NCBI GenBank assembly: GCA_021030905.1
Contig: JAGFMI010000001.1
Span: forward strand, 806,001 to 870,000
Direction of reading: 5' to 3'
DNA: 64,000 bases
Origin: Pyrenula massariospora
Taxonomy: Eukaryota; Ascomycota; Eurotiomycetes; Pyrenulales; Pyrenulaceae
A program made the translations under genes and the position numbers. Below the pieces are notes generated by a model that was given only the letters and a program-made list of their open reading frames with translations, did no database searches and was not told the DNA's origin. Shown here piece after piece: positions 1 through 9,749 of the stretch (position 1 is the stretch's first letter; each line of letters begins with the position of its first letter).

Positions 1-11
1 GGCTGGGATAG

Positions 12-455
12 TTGATTGGGATGGTGCGGACTTTGGCGTATATCTATTCGAAACGCGTGCTTCTGACTGATATTCGTTTGGATAATCTGTTGCTGGACGA
101 TGAATTGGATGTTAAGTTTGTGGACTTTGGGAATGCAGTTTTGATGCCTCTTGACTGGGATCTGGAGGGTTGTGACGATGGGGATGAGGGGTACTCGGTT
201 TTGACTGACCTGGGGCAATTCGGTAGAGTGATGTTCGAGATTGTCACGGGACAGCGGTGCAAATTCGATTTATACCAAGACTGGAAAGGACCTGGGGATC
301 GAATTCACTGGCCGCGACGAGAGAGCCTTCCAGATACGAGAGAGATTTGGCTGGGTCATATTATTGAGAAATGCTGGACTCGAGGATTTGGGTCTGCGAA
401 AGATCTTGCCGGGGAATTGAAGAAAGAGAGTGTCTTAGTGTCAATCCAGACATAA
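12..455 (+). CDS. Protein kinase-like protein, C-terminal exon (5' truncated by window)
   Basis: This is the last exon of a small protein kinase-like protein. The reading frame begins directly after a TAG that fits an intron acceptor (positions 9-11), so no start codon lies in the window and upstream exons are missing. Visible kinase features: TDIRLDNLLLD occupies the catalytic-loop position, with the usual HRD replaced by TDI but the loop Asn kept; VDFGNA is the DFG magnesium-binding motif; TDLGQFGRVMFEIVTG fits the F-helix; IEKCWTRGF resembles the closing segment of the C-lobe. The altered HRD suggests a divergent or weakly active kinase of the type that is numerous in filamentous ascomycetes. 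The substrate is unknown. Kinase fold likely; catalytic activity uncertain. Confidence 0.7.
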   Translation: MIGMVRTLAYIYSKRVLLTDIRLDNLLLDDELDVKFVDFGNAVLMPLDWDLEGCDDGDEGYSVLTDLGQFGRVMFEIVTGQRCKFDLYQDWKGPGDRIHWPRRESLPDTREIWLGHIIEKCWTRGFGSAKDLAGELKKESVLVSIQT

Positions 456-594
456 AGCTCCTTGATCGGGATGGCACGAATGTCATATGGATACTAACCC
501 AATCCGACAGGGTAAAGCGAAAAGGGTATTGTTCAAGTCGACAGATTTGGTCGACCCGGTGTGTGAAAACCATCTAATGCTTCGGACCTCAACC

Positions 595-632
595 AGAGCA
601 AGCAATTTGAGAGCAAGCAATTTGAGAGCAAG
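595..632 (+). repeat. 15-bp tandem repeat, about 2.5 copies
   Basis: The unit AGAGCAAGCAATTTG occurs twice exactly (595-609 and 610-624) and then partially. It sits in the spacer between the kinase exon and the DUR3 3' end. Apart from this, 456-849 shows nothing recognisable. Confidence 0.9.
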
Positions 633-849
633 TTGGGCCTTATTTCCTCTGTTACCACCGGTGAAGATCGAGAAGTCAAACGTTGCAATTTGGCATACTT
701 TAACGTGTCGCTCGAACCATCCGATCAAGGACGCCCCGCTACTGTAAATTTTGATCTTCCTCCTGAGATCAGTAATCCAGAAAATAGAGTCATTTATTCG
801 TCAAGAAGGACTACAATGACAGTCCCAAAACGAAGTTGCTTTTACGAGC

Positions 850-2962
850 CTACAATTTCGACTCATGCGTAGACTCAACACGATACTCCACTTGTTGAGA
901 CTTTCGAGTCTTACCCCGGACATATGACACGAAGAGACGCAAAGTGTGCCTACCCTGCCAGATCGGTACAATCAGTATGACCAAAGTTGCCGCCCACGCC
1001 AGTACAAAAGTCATCACCACCCAAAAGCGATAGAATGGTTTGCTAAACACGTATCGGGTCCCATACATCGGTAGCGGGAAAATGATCACAAACACTGCAC
1101 AAAGCACCACCGCCGACACGATACCTACGTTCTTGCCTCGCTTCAGCGCCTTCTCGTCCTCAACGCTGAGATGCTCGGCGGCCACCTGCTCAGCCAACTG
1201 CTCAGGCGAAAGTCCCTTGATATCGCTGTCATCAATGATCTTGAGCTCGGTCTTGAAGCGGTTCCAGTCAAAATCCTCTGGTCCGAAGATAAAAGTAATC
1301 AGGATTGAATACAGGGCCCCAGAGACGAGGGACACCGAATTGCCAACCACCAGGGGGAGGATTGCCGAAGTAGTAGCGACTGTCACAGCCCCCTCGAGTG
1401 CGTAGGCGCTGCCAAGCCAACAGGCAATGGCGGTCAGGCTTCCTAGAGGAGCCGCGAACAATATTGCGGCTTTATTCTGTTTTCTCCATAGAATAGTGCT
1501 GTACATCGGGAAGACGAAGGAGCACGTAAAGACACCCATGCAGGTCACCAGGTAATTGACGCCGATCGTCGTTCGGCTGATCCCCGTCGCGATGACGGCC
1601 ATGCACACCGTCCACACGATCACAGCGACCATGCTCCAGTTGAGAAGGCGGCCGCCCGTTGCGTTTCGATTGATGTAAGTCCCATATACGTCGTAGACGT
1701 ACACTGATGCCACCGCCACGATGTCCGCCGAAAAGCCGGACGTGCACGCCATGAACGTCATGAGCAATATGAAGCCAGCACCGCCTTTGCCCATTAATGC
1801 CTGGGCGGCATATGGAAGTGGAAGGCCATGCGAGACTTCCAAAGCGGTCATCTCCCGCGGGTATGTGGGGAATGAAGGATTTGTCTCCAGCGCTCGAGCG
1901 GCCAGGCCGAAGGTTGTTGCAAGACAGAATGGTATGGTGAACCAAGCCAAGCCGCCGATGAGATAGCCGGGAAGAGTCGCTCTGGGACTTGCTGTGATCG
2001 CTTTCTGGTAGAGTTGTACGTCTACTGTGGTACCAAAAACGGCGCACCAGAAGACGACCCCGAGCAGAATGCCGTCCTGTGAGCTCATGGTTAAGTACTC
2101 ACCTTTCGCGTTGCCCTTGACAGGGGATCGTTGCGCGGCTTCTCGAAGGAGCTGATAAACTCTGTCGGGGGACCCGAGGACGTCCGAAGTGGCGTACACG
2201 ACGAATAGCCCAGTTAGGACTAAGGCATATATTATAATTGTGTGGCTATAGTCGACCAGGATGGTCGCTTTGATCCCGCCTGTCAAAGTATAGATGACCT
2301 GTAAAAGCTTTCAGTATCATACTTCTATGCGATGCTGGATTCCCAGAGAGTTAAATATAGTACATACCACTCCGATAGGTATTGTCCAAATAGCAGCGAT
2401 AGTGTTCATCCCGGTGAGAGCCGTGAAGACCGCGGATCCACCCACAAGAATATTGACACAGTTAATTATCTGATACATGGTGCTGTATATGATCTGAATG
2501 CAATGACCATAAGAGCCGTATCTGATCTTCGCAATCTCAAGAAAAGTATGACACCCCGGTGCCCTTCGTTTCAGTTCCATTGCGCTAACAGCAAAGACAA
2601 ATATCTGGACCGAGGCGCCAGCGCCGTAAAAGTACGCGCCGCTAACTCCGTAGCTGTATGCCCAAGACGTTGACGTTAGGAGTGTAGCCGCGATCGTCCA
2701 CGAGGAAACGACAGCAGATGCCACCAGTCCTGTGTCAATGGAGCGTTTGGCCGTCATGAACATCTCGCTACCTTGAACTTCGTTCTGGAATTTTCCGAGC
2801 AGAACAGCCACCCACCACATACCCAGGGTGAAAAGTGCCCCGACGCCAATGATAATGCCCCATCCAGCACCTATTGATAATGAGCCTAGCTGGTAGGAAT
2901 CTGTGAGGGTTGCATTTACCTTGCGGGAGAGGCGGCGGAACAGTCTGGCTCGGTTGATCCAT
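850..2962 (-). CDS. DUR3: Urea/polyamine permease, DUR3-type sodium:solute symporter
   Basis: Plasma-membrane active transporter for urea (polyamines in yeast DUR3), solute:sodium symporter family. Model: exons 2962-2920, 2870-2368 and 2298-850, giving 664 residues, the usual DUR3 length. The start ATG at 2962 gives MDQPSQTVPPPLPQG, which splices (GTAAAT...AATAG) into AGWGIIIGVGALF, the family's first membrane helix. The second splice joins WTIPIGV to VIYTLTGGIKATILVDYSHT, the conserved PIGV-YT-GG-KAT core. About 14-15 hydrophobic segments follow, with a cytosolic loop near residues 510-560 and a charged C-terminus. A longer upstream reading (to 3030) is rejected because it would read through the first intron. 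GATA sites lie upstream, fitting nitrogen control. Confidence 0.93.
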
Positions 2963-4268
2963 TTGAGTAGAAAAGATGAAAGGCGAGAAAGAATGAACCT
3001 AGGAGTCTTGCAACTCACCGCGAGCTTCAAGTGGTTGTCTTATGCCCAAGATTGCTATTGCTGCGAGAACTGACCTACCTGGCCTTGCATGAGATGATTG
3101 ACGCATATCAGCTTCAACTTCCAGGCTCACTCTTCTTTGAAATCGCCGAGGATAAATAGGCAGCTCTGGATCTCTCGCTTATCTGTGACCCTTTGGAAGG
3201 CGTTATCAATAACAACGTCATCGCATTGCATTTGTTGTAAAGCGTCAACTGCTCCCCGCTGTGGAGAAAGGTAAAGCGCTAATTTGGAGTCGTTCTCTGA
3301 TAAGCATGCACGGACATGTTGATCATTTGCTAGGATGGAGTACACTAAAGTCTCGACATAGGCAATTAATATTCATTCAATTGCAGTCTTCTCACAGCAA
3401 CCCGGCTCCCCTCTTTTTAAAGCGACGGCCTTCATCACCATAGCTATAGTGAACTGAGCTCAATGAAAAATTTTCAAAGGCGTACGGAATCAATTGACTG
3501 AGTTTTCTCTTCTTCTAAAGAATCGCTTGTATCGAATCATAACTGTATTTCGCTCAATGTAAAGCAGGGAAATTCGGTCTGCTCGCGCGCTGGCCACGAG
3601 GCTAACCTTACTATTGACCGAACACTCCTCAACACCATTCTAAGCAGGATGTCCGATGTAGCTAGCAGACATACAAATCTTAACTGTACCGCCATAAAGA
3701 CGATCGTTAGCAGCCCAAAGATACTACCCAGAAATACAGCCTATGACTGGAATTTCATACAGGAAACGGGGACTAGGGCCATCCCCATTTTGGGGACCAT
3801 AATGCTTACTCCGATTAGAGGTTCAGGGCATGGCCCACGGGCGTGGGTTTGGAAGTTTTATACTAGTAGAAGCCAACGCGAGCGGCACAATGCAGTCAAC
3901 CATGCAACTTTGCCGTGTGCCAAGGGAATCCTTCATAGGTCCTCATCAAGATAGCACTTTTTGAAGTGATCAGGGCGGTTGGCAAGGAGAGGACGAAGGT
4001 ATGCCATGAGATTAGTATCACACGGCGGGAAACACGAGCCAGCGTGCCAAGCAGGTTGCCTTTCGCAGGTAATGCCCGTTGAACAATCACGAGTGCACGA
4101 CGATATAGAATTGGCGATCAAGCCTCATCCACAACCTCGAAGGTAGAGGACTTGGCGACACCTGATGGGGGAAATGATTTCAAATTCACTGAGCTATGCC
4201 ATATGAATGCTGAAATCGACAACCCGTATCCGATTTATTGTCTTGCAAACATCCCCACGGTGACACGT
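2963..4268. other. Intergenic: DUR3 upstream region and eS17 3' side
   Basis: No ORF here looks like a protein family. The part nearest DUR3 carries a cluster of GATA motifs (listed separately). The part nearest eS17 should hold its 3' UTR. Nothing else could be recognised. Confidence 0.6.
3151..3303. promoter_or_regulatory. GATA-factor (AreA/NIT2-type) motif cluster upstream of DUR3
   Basis: Three sites match HGATAR: AGATAA read on the minus strand at 3179-3184, TGATAA on the minus strand at 3203-3208, and TGATAA on the plus strand at 3298-3303. A weaker GGATAA starts at 3150. They lie about 190-340 bp upstream of the DUR3 start codon. Fungal urea permease genes are classic targets of GATA activators under nitrogen limitation, so the position fits; binding itself is inferred. 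Confidence 0.55.
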
Positions 4269-4877
4269 TCATTTGCGGTCAAAACGACGGGGCCGCTCAA
4301 CAGACTGCTGTTGGGCGACCGAGACGACATTGACGGAAATACCATCGAACTGAAATGCCATGTCAGCGACTGATGAATTAAGAAGAGGCAAAGGTTAACT
4401 TACACCCATGCTCTTGAGTAGATCTTTCGTCTCTTGATCAACGTCCAATTGACCAGTCTCACTGTTCTGAGTAAAGTCTAAGGCGGAAACCTCGGGGACA
4501 TATTGATCCTTGCGCTCTCTCTCCTCTTCTTGAAGCTTGAAGGAAATACCACGGACAGGACCGCGTTGGATACGTTTCATGCTAAAGGGAGCCGTATCAG
4601 CTCACCCTTTTTCAAAAACGGCAGATTGTGGAGCAACGGGTGGGACTTCATACAGATGTGTAGTATATCCAGCAATCTACCATCAGAGTAAGCGTTTGCG
4701 CTGTATAAATGGGGAGGCAATAGATTTTACCTTATTCCGTAACCGCTTGCTAGCAATAATGGCCACCTCGTCGCAAATTCTCTTGTTAACTTCAAAGTCG
4801 AGTGTCAATTTTGGATAATAGCGTTCTATGATGACCTTGGAGGATCGCTTGACGGTTTTTGTTCGAACGCGACCCAT
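4269..4877 (-). CDS. RPS17: 40S ribosomal protein eS17
   Basis: Small-subunit ribosomal protein of the cytosolic ribosome. Exons 4877-4731, 4676-4654, 4581-4404 and 4349-4269 join to 142 residues. Exon 1 gives [20 protein letters not shown] onward to KRLRNK; a 23-nt second exon supplies IAGYTTH and part of a Leu codon; exon 3 starts [19 protein letters not shown]; exon 4 supplies the tail [15 protein letters not shown] and a basic end. All splice sites are GT-AG and the protein is continuous with the conserved family over its whole length. Without exon 4 the protein would stop early at KSMGVS inside an intron, so the four-exon model is preferred. Short introns early in the gene are common for fungal ribosomal proteins. 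Confidence 0.95.
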
Positions 4878-5021
4878 GATGGCGGATGGGTCAGTCGTGC
4901 GTTGCTAGTGATCGTGCGAAGAAATTGTCAAATTCAGGCGTGTGCGTGTGTGGGACTCAAGCTTGGCAGGCTCACGTGATTGCAGGGTGAGGAGACTGTG
5001 ATTGCCTCTACGCTATGATAG

Positions 5022-5074
5022 ATTTAGCTTACCCGGAGTTAACTCGGCGGCTTTATATTTATTAAAAATTCTTA
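5022..5074. repeat. 53-bp direct repeat, copy 1
   Basis: This copy matches 9457-9509 in the same orientation at about 45 of 53 positions. The shared core includes ACCCGGAGTTAA and GGCGGCTTTATATT. The CCGGA/TCCGG part has dyad symmetry around GTTAA. It lies just beyond the 3' end of the protease gene. Confidence 0.85.
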
Positions 5075-5095
5075 GCAACTTATAACAAGAAGGCA

Positions 5096-6532
5096 CTATA
5101 GAAGCTCAAATTGCCGGCCTTCATCCTTTTCAATTCTGGTAAGAATGCGGTCAAGAGGTGTCACGTACGTAATATCTGTCCGGGCTGTGAGTCCTGTATG
5201 GCCAGAAGTAATCATACCATAGACATTGCCTTGTACATCAAAGACTGCCGAGCCAGAATCCCCTTTTCCACTGAATGGGGTATACTTGAAGGATGAGATA
5301 CACAACTCTCGAGAATAGTCGTCTCGGCCTCGTCGCTGTATGGACACGACGTCGTTTAGGTAACCAAATGTCAGCCTGGTCGCATTGCCTCTTTTCCCAA
5401 CAACTTGAAAATAGTCGCCATCAGAGTCGAGCTTCCACTTCTTGTCAAACAGCTTTGTCATTGGTACCGCTGAGTGGAGCGGCAGAAAGCGAGGTGGATT
5501 ATTGCGGAAGAAATTGAATTTTTCATCAACCTTTAAGGCATGTTTCTGTTCCCATGAGATCGAGTCAATGATGACAACATTCCTCATTCCATTCTTAAAT
5601 TTCTCTTTATCGAGCTCGATAACTGCAAAATCTTCAACCGGTTCCGATCCGAAGAGTTCGTAGGCAGGGGAAAATACAACATGGCCTACCACGCGTGTCG
5701 ACACTTCTTCCAGTGATTCAATCATTTCCAGGTTCTTTCTAGCTTGAATCCGATGTGTTTCTGCTACATCCCTGAATTTATTCGCAGCTGGAGAGCTCCA
5801 GGCTTGCAAAGCCCCTTTAACATCTTCTCGTCGTTCGTCGAGTGTTCTAGTGCCAGGTTGTACAAGCTCGATCTTTGGAAGTGTTTCGTTCCATTTGTAC
5901 GTCGCTTTATTGCTATCAGGAAATGGTACGTGCCGACATGTTAATCCGAAGAGTTTCGATGAACTAGACTCGTTCAAAAAAAGCGCGAAAGTCCCTTCAC
6001 GATACTCATCTTTGGCAGCAGCAATCGATTGTCCTAGTGTTGTCGTGAATGGTAGCATATCTTCACAGGTGTCAGGACCTAGTAACGCAGGGCCAGCATA
6101 AGGTGTCAAGGAGGTTTCCCGAATTTCGCATTGAACATCATATTGAGAATGAGCTCGCAGGACCTCCAGGCATCTCTTTATACATTGTTGTCCGCTGTGC
6201 CAGTCAGTCGATTGAGGTCTTACAGAAATCCACAAAATGACAGGAAAATCTGCAAATGATTCGATATGACCGGATTGGAGTCCAATTCTCACAAGATCCA
6301 ATGTTTGCCAGTGGAAATCTATAAGAGCCTCGCAAAGCTGTGGGACGAGTTGCTGAGACCAGATTTCTGTAATAGAATGATCTCCGACAGGATAGAGGGC
6401 TTTTGGAACTGGGGGAACGCCCTCAAAACCTGGAAGCCATAGAGTATTTGAGCTCCTTGCTACCAGTGACGGCCGTGAGTGTAAGCCGAAGTAATAGAAT
6501 TGCTGTTCTTGCGGTGAAGGCGGGGAAGCCAT
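5096..6532 (-). CDS. Intracellular trypsin-like serine protease domain protein
   Basis: Single-exon gene of 478 residues, read from the ATG at 6532 (an upstream in-frame GTG is not used). The C-terminal half has a complete chymotrypsin-fold triad: His201 in GLTCRHV, Asp301 in VEDFAVIEL and Ser426 in SGKGDSGSAVFD, with TSGHTG following as the usual strand after the nucleophile. The first ~170 residues form a separate region that I do not recognise (FYYFGLHSRPSLVARS; WISVRPQSTDWHSG). No signal peptide is visible, so it probably acts in the cytosol or nucleus, unlike digestive trypsins. Related fungal proteins of this layout are usually called trypsin-like or S1/S7 peptidase-like. The substrate is unknown. 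The gene lies between two copies of a 53-bp repeat. Confidence 0.75.
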   Translation of the reverse strand: MASPPSPQEQQFYYFGLHSRPSLVARSSNTLWLPGFEGVPPVPKALYPVGDHSITEIWSQQLVPQLCEALIDFHWQTLDLVRIGLQSGHIESFADFPVILWISVRPQSTDWHSGQQCIKRCLEVLRAHSQYDVQCEIRETSLTPYAGPALLGPDTCEDMLPFTTTLGQSIAAAKDEYREGTFALFLNESSSSKLFGLTCRHVPFPDSNKATYKWNETLPKIELVQPGTRTLDERREDVKGALQAWSSPAANKFRDVAETHRIQARKNLEMIESLEEVSTRVVGHVVFSPAYELFGSEPVEDFAVIELDKEKFKNGMRNVVIIDSISWEQKHALKVDEKFNFFRNNPPRFLPLHSAVPMTKLFDKKWKLDSDGDYFQVVGKRGNATRLTFGYLNDVVSIQRRGRDDYSRELCISSFKYTPFSGKGDSGSAVFDVQGNVYGMITSGHTGLTARTDITYVTPLDRILTRIEKDEGRQFELL

Positions 6533-7586
6533 TTCACAAACTTTGAACGAGGCAAAATGCACTGCATCAATAAAATGTTTCGGGAGGGAACGAGAATCTG
6601 ATTTGGGTTTCTCTGGAACATTTATAGGGGATACAATAACAAGACTGCTTGCGAACTAGCTGAAGCGGAGCTATGATAACAATGGTGTTGTATGCAGAGC
6701 AGAAAGAAAAGTGACAAAGCAGGGCTAGCACTCGCATTTCCGGGTTGGGAAAACAAAGACAAAATCCATTTTGTCGGCAGGCCATTAGCTACTACAAAGA
6801 ATGAAGGATGTCTGGCTTGGAGCGAAGCTAGCTATACTCGGATACAGACAAAAAATAAGCAACGTTCAACTAACTAAAAACCGCAGTTATTCAAAATACA
6901 CATGGTTCTACAAACGCAGCTAAAAACAGGAATGAAGAAGTGTGAAAAAGCTTCAGTAAATCATGTTGATGCACATCCCCTGTGGCCGTTTAGGGAGGTC
7001 ATTGTACTCTTCATATGCGAAATCCACACTTCGTCCTTATCCAGTTCACAATTTGAAGGAGCACGTAAGTAATGATAGGCGAGAAAGGTGCCTCAGATGA
7101 TACCTTGTAAGACGAAACTGGTCGTCCACCTCTAGACGAGATGTCAAAAGATTTTGAGTACGCTTGAAAGGATTTTCCCAGTGATGAAGTTAACTTCATT
7201 CCACCAGTGCGAACCAGACCTGGGCATTACGTGCAAGTAATGTACGCTCGTTTTTGATTAGGGCGAACAGAGGACTAGGCGAAGCATATTGATAACACAA
7301 CCTCTTCTGGAGGTATGTCAAAGGGGCGACGCCGATGAAACTGAGGGTAGCGAGGAGGAACCTGCTAGCAGCCCTCTCCGCCGCTAAAAAGATCTATGTG
7401 CAGGTCAATTGGATATCTAAAGAACGTTAGTGTGTTTGTTCATGTGTAAACTTATCCTAATCTAGGGTGGTAAAGCACCTAGTGCATTGAAAGCCTCCAT
7501 AACTGGTTATATATTGATATATCCGCTTAGGGGTCACTGGCCAGGCTGATTAGGCGCATCTCTTCGTACGCAATATGGGATTTCCG

Positions 7587-7603
7587 CATATATTAATTTA
7601 AAT
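7587..7603. repeat. 17-bp AT-rich direct repeat, copy 1
   Basis: CATATATTAATTTAAAT is repeated exactly at 9406-9422. The two copies flank the Ala/Arg/Glu-rich stretch. Confidence 0.75.
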
Positions 7604-7829
7604 TGGAGAAAGAAGAATCTCAAGCCCCTAGCCCCCTTGCTCACACACCAAGCCCTTAAGCGTGTGTGTAAAGAGTGGCTTACGACAATTACCTGGGACG
7701 AGGAGCTTCTCGAGCACCATTGCACAGGCGATTGTCGCACGGAGCGTGAAAACCCGCCAGGTGTAGGCGGCAGCGCGGACAACACAGTAAGAAAAAAGAG
7801 AAGACCGCGATTGCTGTAAACAGCAGCGC

Positions 7830-9141
7830 ATGTTAAGCGGTGAAGTCCTTATTGCGGAGGAAAAGGCGGAGGCGAGACGTGACGACAACGAAGGCGAAGC
7901 CGATAAGGCAGAGAAGGATGCCGATAAGCACCCTGGCGTGTGCTATCCACACCTACCTCTTGGAAGTCCTGGTTGCGAGCCAGCATGTCAATTGCCAGCA
8001 AGGACGGGCTTATTTTGCTGCCACTGGCTGTTCGCCTCCGCGGCGACAGAGTCTAAAATGCCTCTATCTTTGATCCATTCGCGCTGGCTGCATGATAGAC
8101 CAGAAGATTCCCAAGAGGGGTGGGAGATGGCCTGGGAGCTAAGAGATCTCTCTGAAGCCGAGCTCTGTAGGCGGCGAGAGCTTGCCTTTGATCGACGGCA
8201 CGGCGAATTGTATCGCGAGCGCGAAGACTGTTTCATGCTGTGGACAGTGTTAGCAGTTACTGACCAGCATGTGAGACTTGCCTCGATGCATCAAATGACT
8301 TTCACCCGCGCGTTTTCCCGCATATTTGCAGAGTTCCAAAGCGTGTGGGCGGAGAGGGTTGCTGTAGAAGAGCAGGAGTCCAGGTGCCTTCACTCGATCC
8401 GACACGCCAGGAACAGCGGGCAGCCAAAGCTGCCAGCGAGAAGGCGGAGACGGAGGCGACGGTCGAGCGCAAGCAACGGCGAGCAGAGGCGAGACGGCAG
8501 CAAGCTGCAGAGGCATCCACCGCTAGGGACCAACAGAGCAAGGACAATGCAGAGCGCATTGCGATCCTCAAAGCGGAACTAAACACCGCGGTGGCTGCAC
8601 AGCAAGCACACCGACAACGCCCAGCGACTCCGCCGCGGCCCAGCTCGTCAACGACGACAGCATCACAAGCAGGGGCATCGCAACACCGCCCGCTTGTAAT
8701 ACTGTCGTCGCCCCCGGCGACGACGCACCACAGCAGCCCACCGACCCTAGCCAGCCCATTCTCCGCCCGGCAACCCAGCCCAACATCCAGGCTTCCGCCT
8801 CTTTCATTGACGACAAGGAAAACACAGGTCCTCCATCGACAGGGTCTACCCCAGGTAGCAAGCGACAGCGAAAGCCAAGTCGAAAAAACGACTCTCAACC
8901 GTGTGAGTCAGCGCTCACCTCCACAGGGAGGCAGCGCAAGCAAGAGGCCACGATGAAGGATCGAGCAGCGAAAAAGACGACAAAGGAGGCGGCGAGGAAG
9001 GCGACGGCGACGGCGACGGCGACGGCGGTCAGGGAGGTAGAGCGATCTGCAAAGAGGCTGAGGAGGGAGAGGAGTCGTATTTTCCACCGGCGATGGATTC
9101 GCGTAGCAGGCGTCGGCTATTCATCTTTGCTAGTCGGCTAA
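7830..9141 (+). pseudogene. Degenerate Ala/Arg/Glu-rich coding-like region, unclassified element relic?
   Basis: Three overlapping plus-strand open stretches, in more than one frame, show unusual composition: acidic/basic runs (GEADKAEKDADK), then Ala/Glu/Arg/Gln coiled-coil-like sequence (RQEQRAAKAASEKAETEA; RKQRRAEARRQQAAEA), then Ser/Pro/Thr-rich and Lys/Arg-rich tails (KTTKEAARKATATATA). The composition persists across frames, which suggests one former protein of a repetitive charged type rather than a working gene. Such tails occur on some fungal transposases, but no catalytic motif is visible, so no family is assigned. It could also be a decayed host gene or simple low-complexity DNA. 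Confidence 0.3.
9001..9024. repeat. GCGACG hexanucleotide microsatellite, 4 units
   Basis: Four exact GCGACG units lie inside the Ala/Arg/Glu-rich stretch. Confidence 0.9.
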
Positions 9142-9296
9142 CAGTCAGAGCATTGCGTAGAACCGAGCGTGAAAAAACGCGGGTTAAGATCACAATGGCT
9201 AAGGTGGTATTGCTCTCTATGGACGTGCAGTATAAGATTTAAATTTAGACCGAGAGAGGGATTTTGCTTCAGAGCGGCGAGATATAGGTGGGGGCT

Positions 9297-9358
9297 AGGC
9301 GGTGAAAAGACCGCCTAAAATGGCGTCAGATCCAGCCGAAAACAGCAGTCTTTTCACC
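9297..9358. repeat. Two overlapping inverted repeats (alternative hairpins)
   Basis: AGGCGGT (9297-9303) pairs with ACCGCCT (9310-9316) across GAAAAG. The overlapping GGTGAAAAGAC (9301-9311) pairs exactly with GTCTTTTCACC (9348-9358). The two hairpins share bases and exclude each other. Confidence 0.75.
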
Positions 9359-9405
9359 GAAACAGAGTATTAGAAAATAATTTTGGAGTTGATCCCAACC
9401 AGAAA

Positions 9406-9422
9406 CATATATTAATTTAAAT
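9406..9422. repeat. 17-bp AT-rich direct repeat, copy 2
   Basis: Exact second copy of the repeat at 7587-7603. Confidence 0.75.
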
Positions 9423-9456
9423 AAAAAATCACATAATTAGCTCTATATTACAATGA

Positions 9457-9509
9457 ATTTAATTTACCCGGAGTTAATCCGGCGGCTTTATATTCATTAA
9501 GAATTATAA
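9457..9509. repeat. 53-bp direct repeat, copy 2
   Basis: Same orientation as the copy at 5022. Together they bound about 4.4 kb that contains the protease gene and the Ala/Arg/Glu-rich stretch. Confidence 0.85.
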
Positions 9510-9749
9510 GGCCTAGATAGTAGAATCATTCACCCTTCCACAAGACGAAGAGCGCTCGGCGGCTTACGTGACAGGGGTGAGCATAGCTAAAGGGAGATCC
9601 CGCCGCCGGAGATTTTTCGATGCATCGTCTGAGATTTACCGGAACTAGTGCACACCGACTTGAATATCGAGGGAACTGCTTTCTCGTGCAAGGGACAGAA
9701 TCTATCCCAGGAATCATCATGATACCCTAGGAGCCGGCTTTGTAGGTTG

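Larger units (their letters stand above)
6533..9749. other. Long non-genic stretch with degenerate element-like sequence
   Basis: This covers about 3.2 kb between the protease start and the mitochondrial carrier. 6533-7580 shows no coding signal. 7587-9422 is bounded by a perfect 17-bp repeat and holds an Ala/Arg/Glu-rich degenerate coding-like region (own entry). The second copy of the 53-bp direct repeat lies at 9457-9509. No terminal inverted repeats, transposase signature or target-site duplication could be assigned. Confidence 0.6.

Noticed and set aside
2317-3030. DUR3 N-terminus starting at 3030
   Set aside because: It reads through an intron; the spliced start at 2962 restores the family N-terminus.
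8302-8898. 198-residue minus-strand ORF
   Set aside because: Shadow of the charged plus-strand stretch; Cys/Ala/Val-rich sequence with no family features.
9457-9509. Helitron 3' end at the CCGGA-GTTAA-TCCGG hairpin
   Set aside because: No CTRR terminus after the hairpin and no Rep/helicase sequence in the interval.
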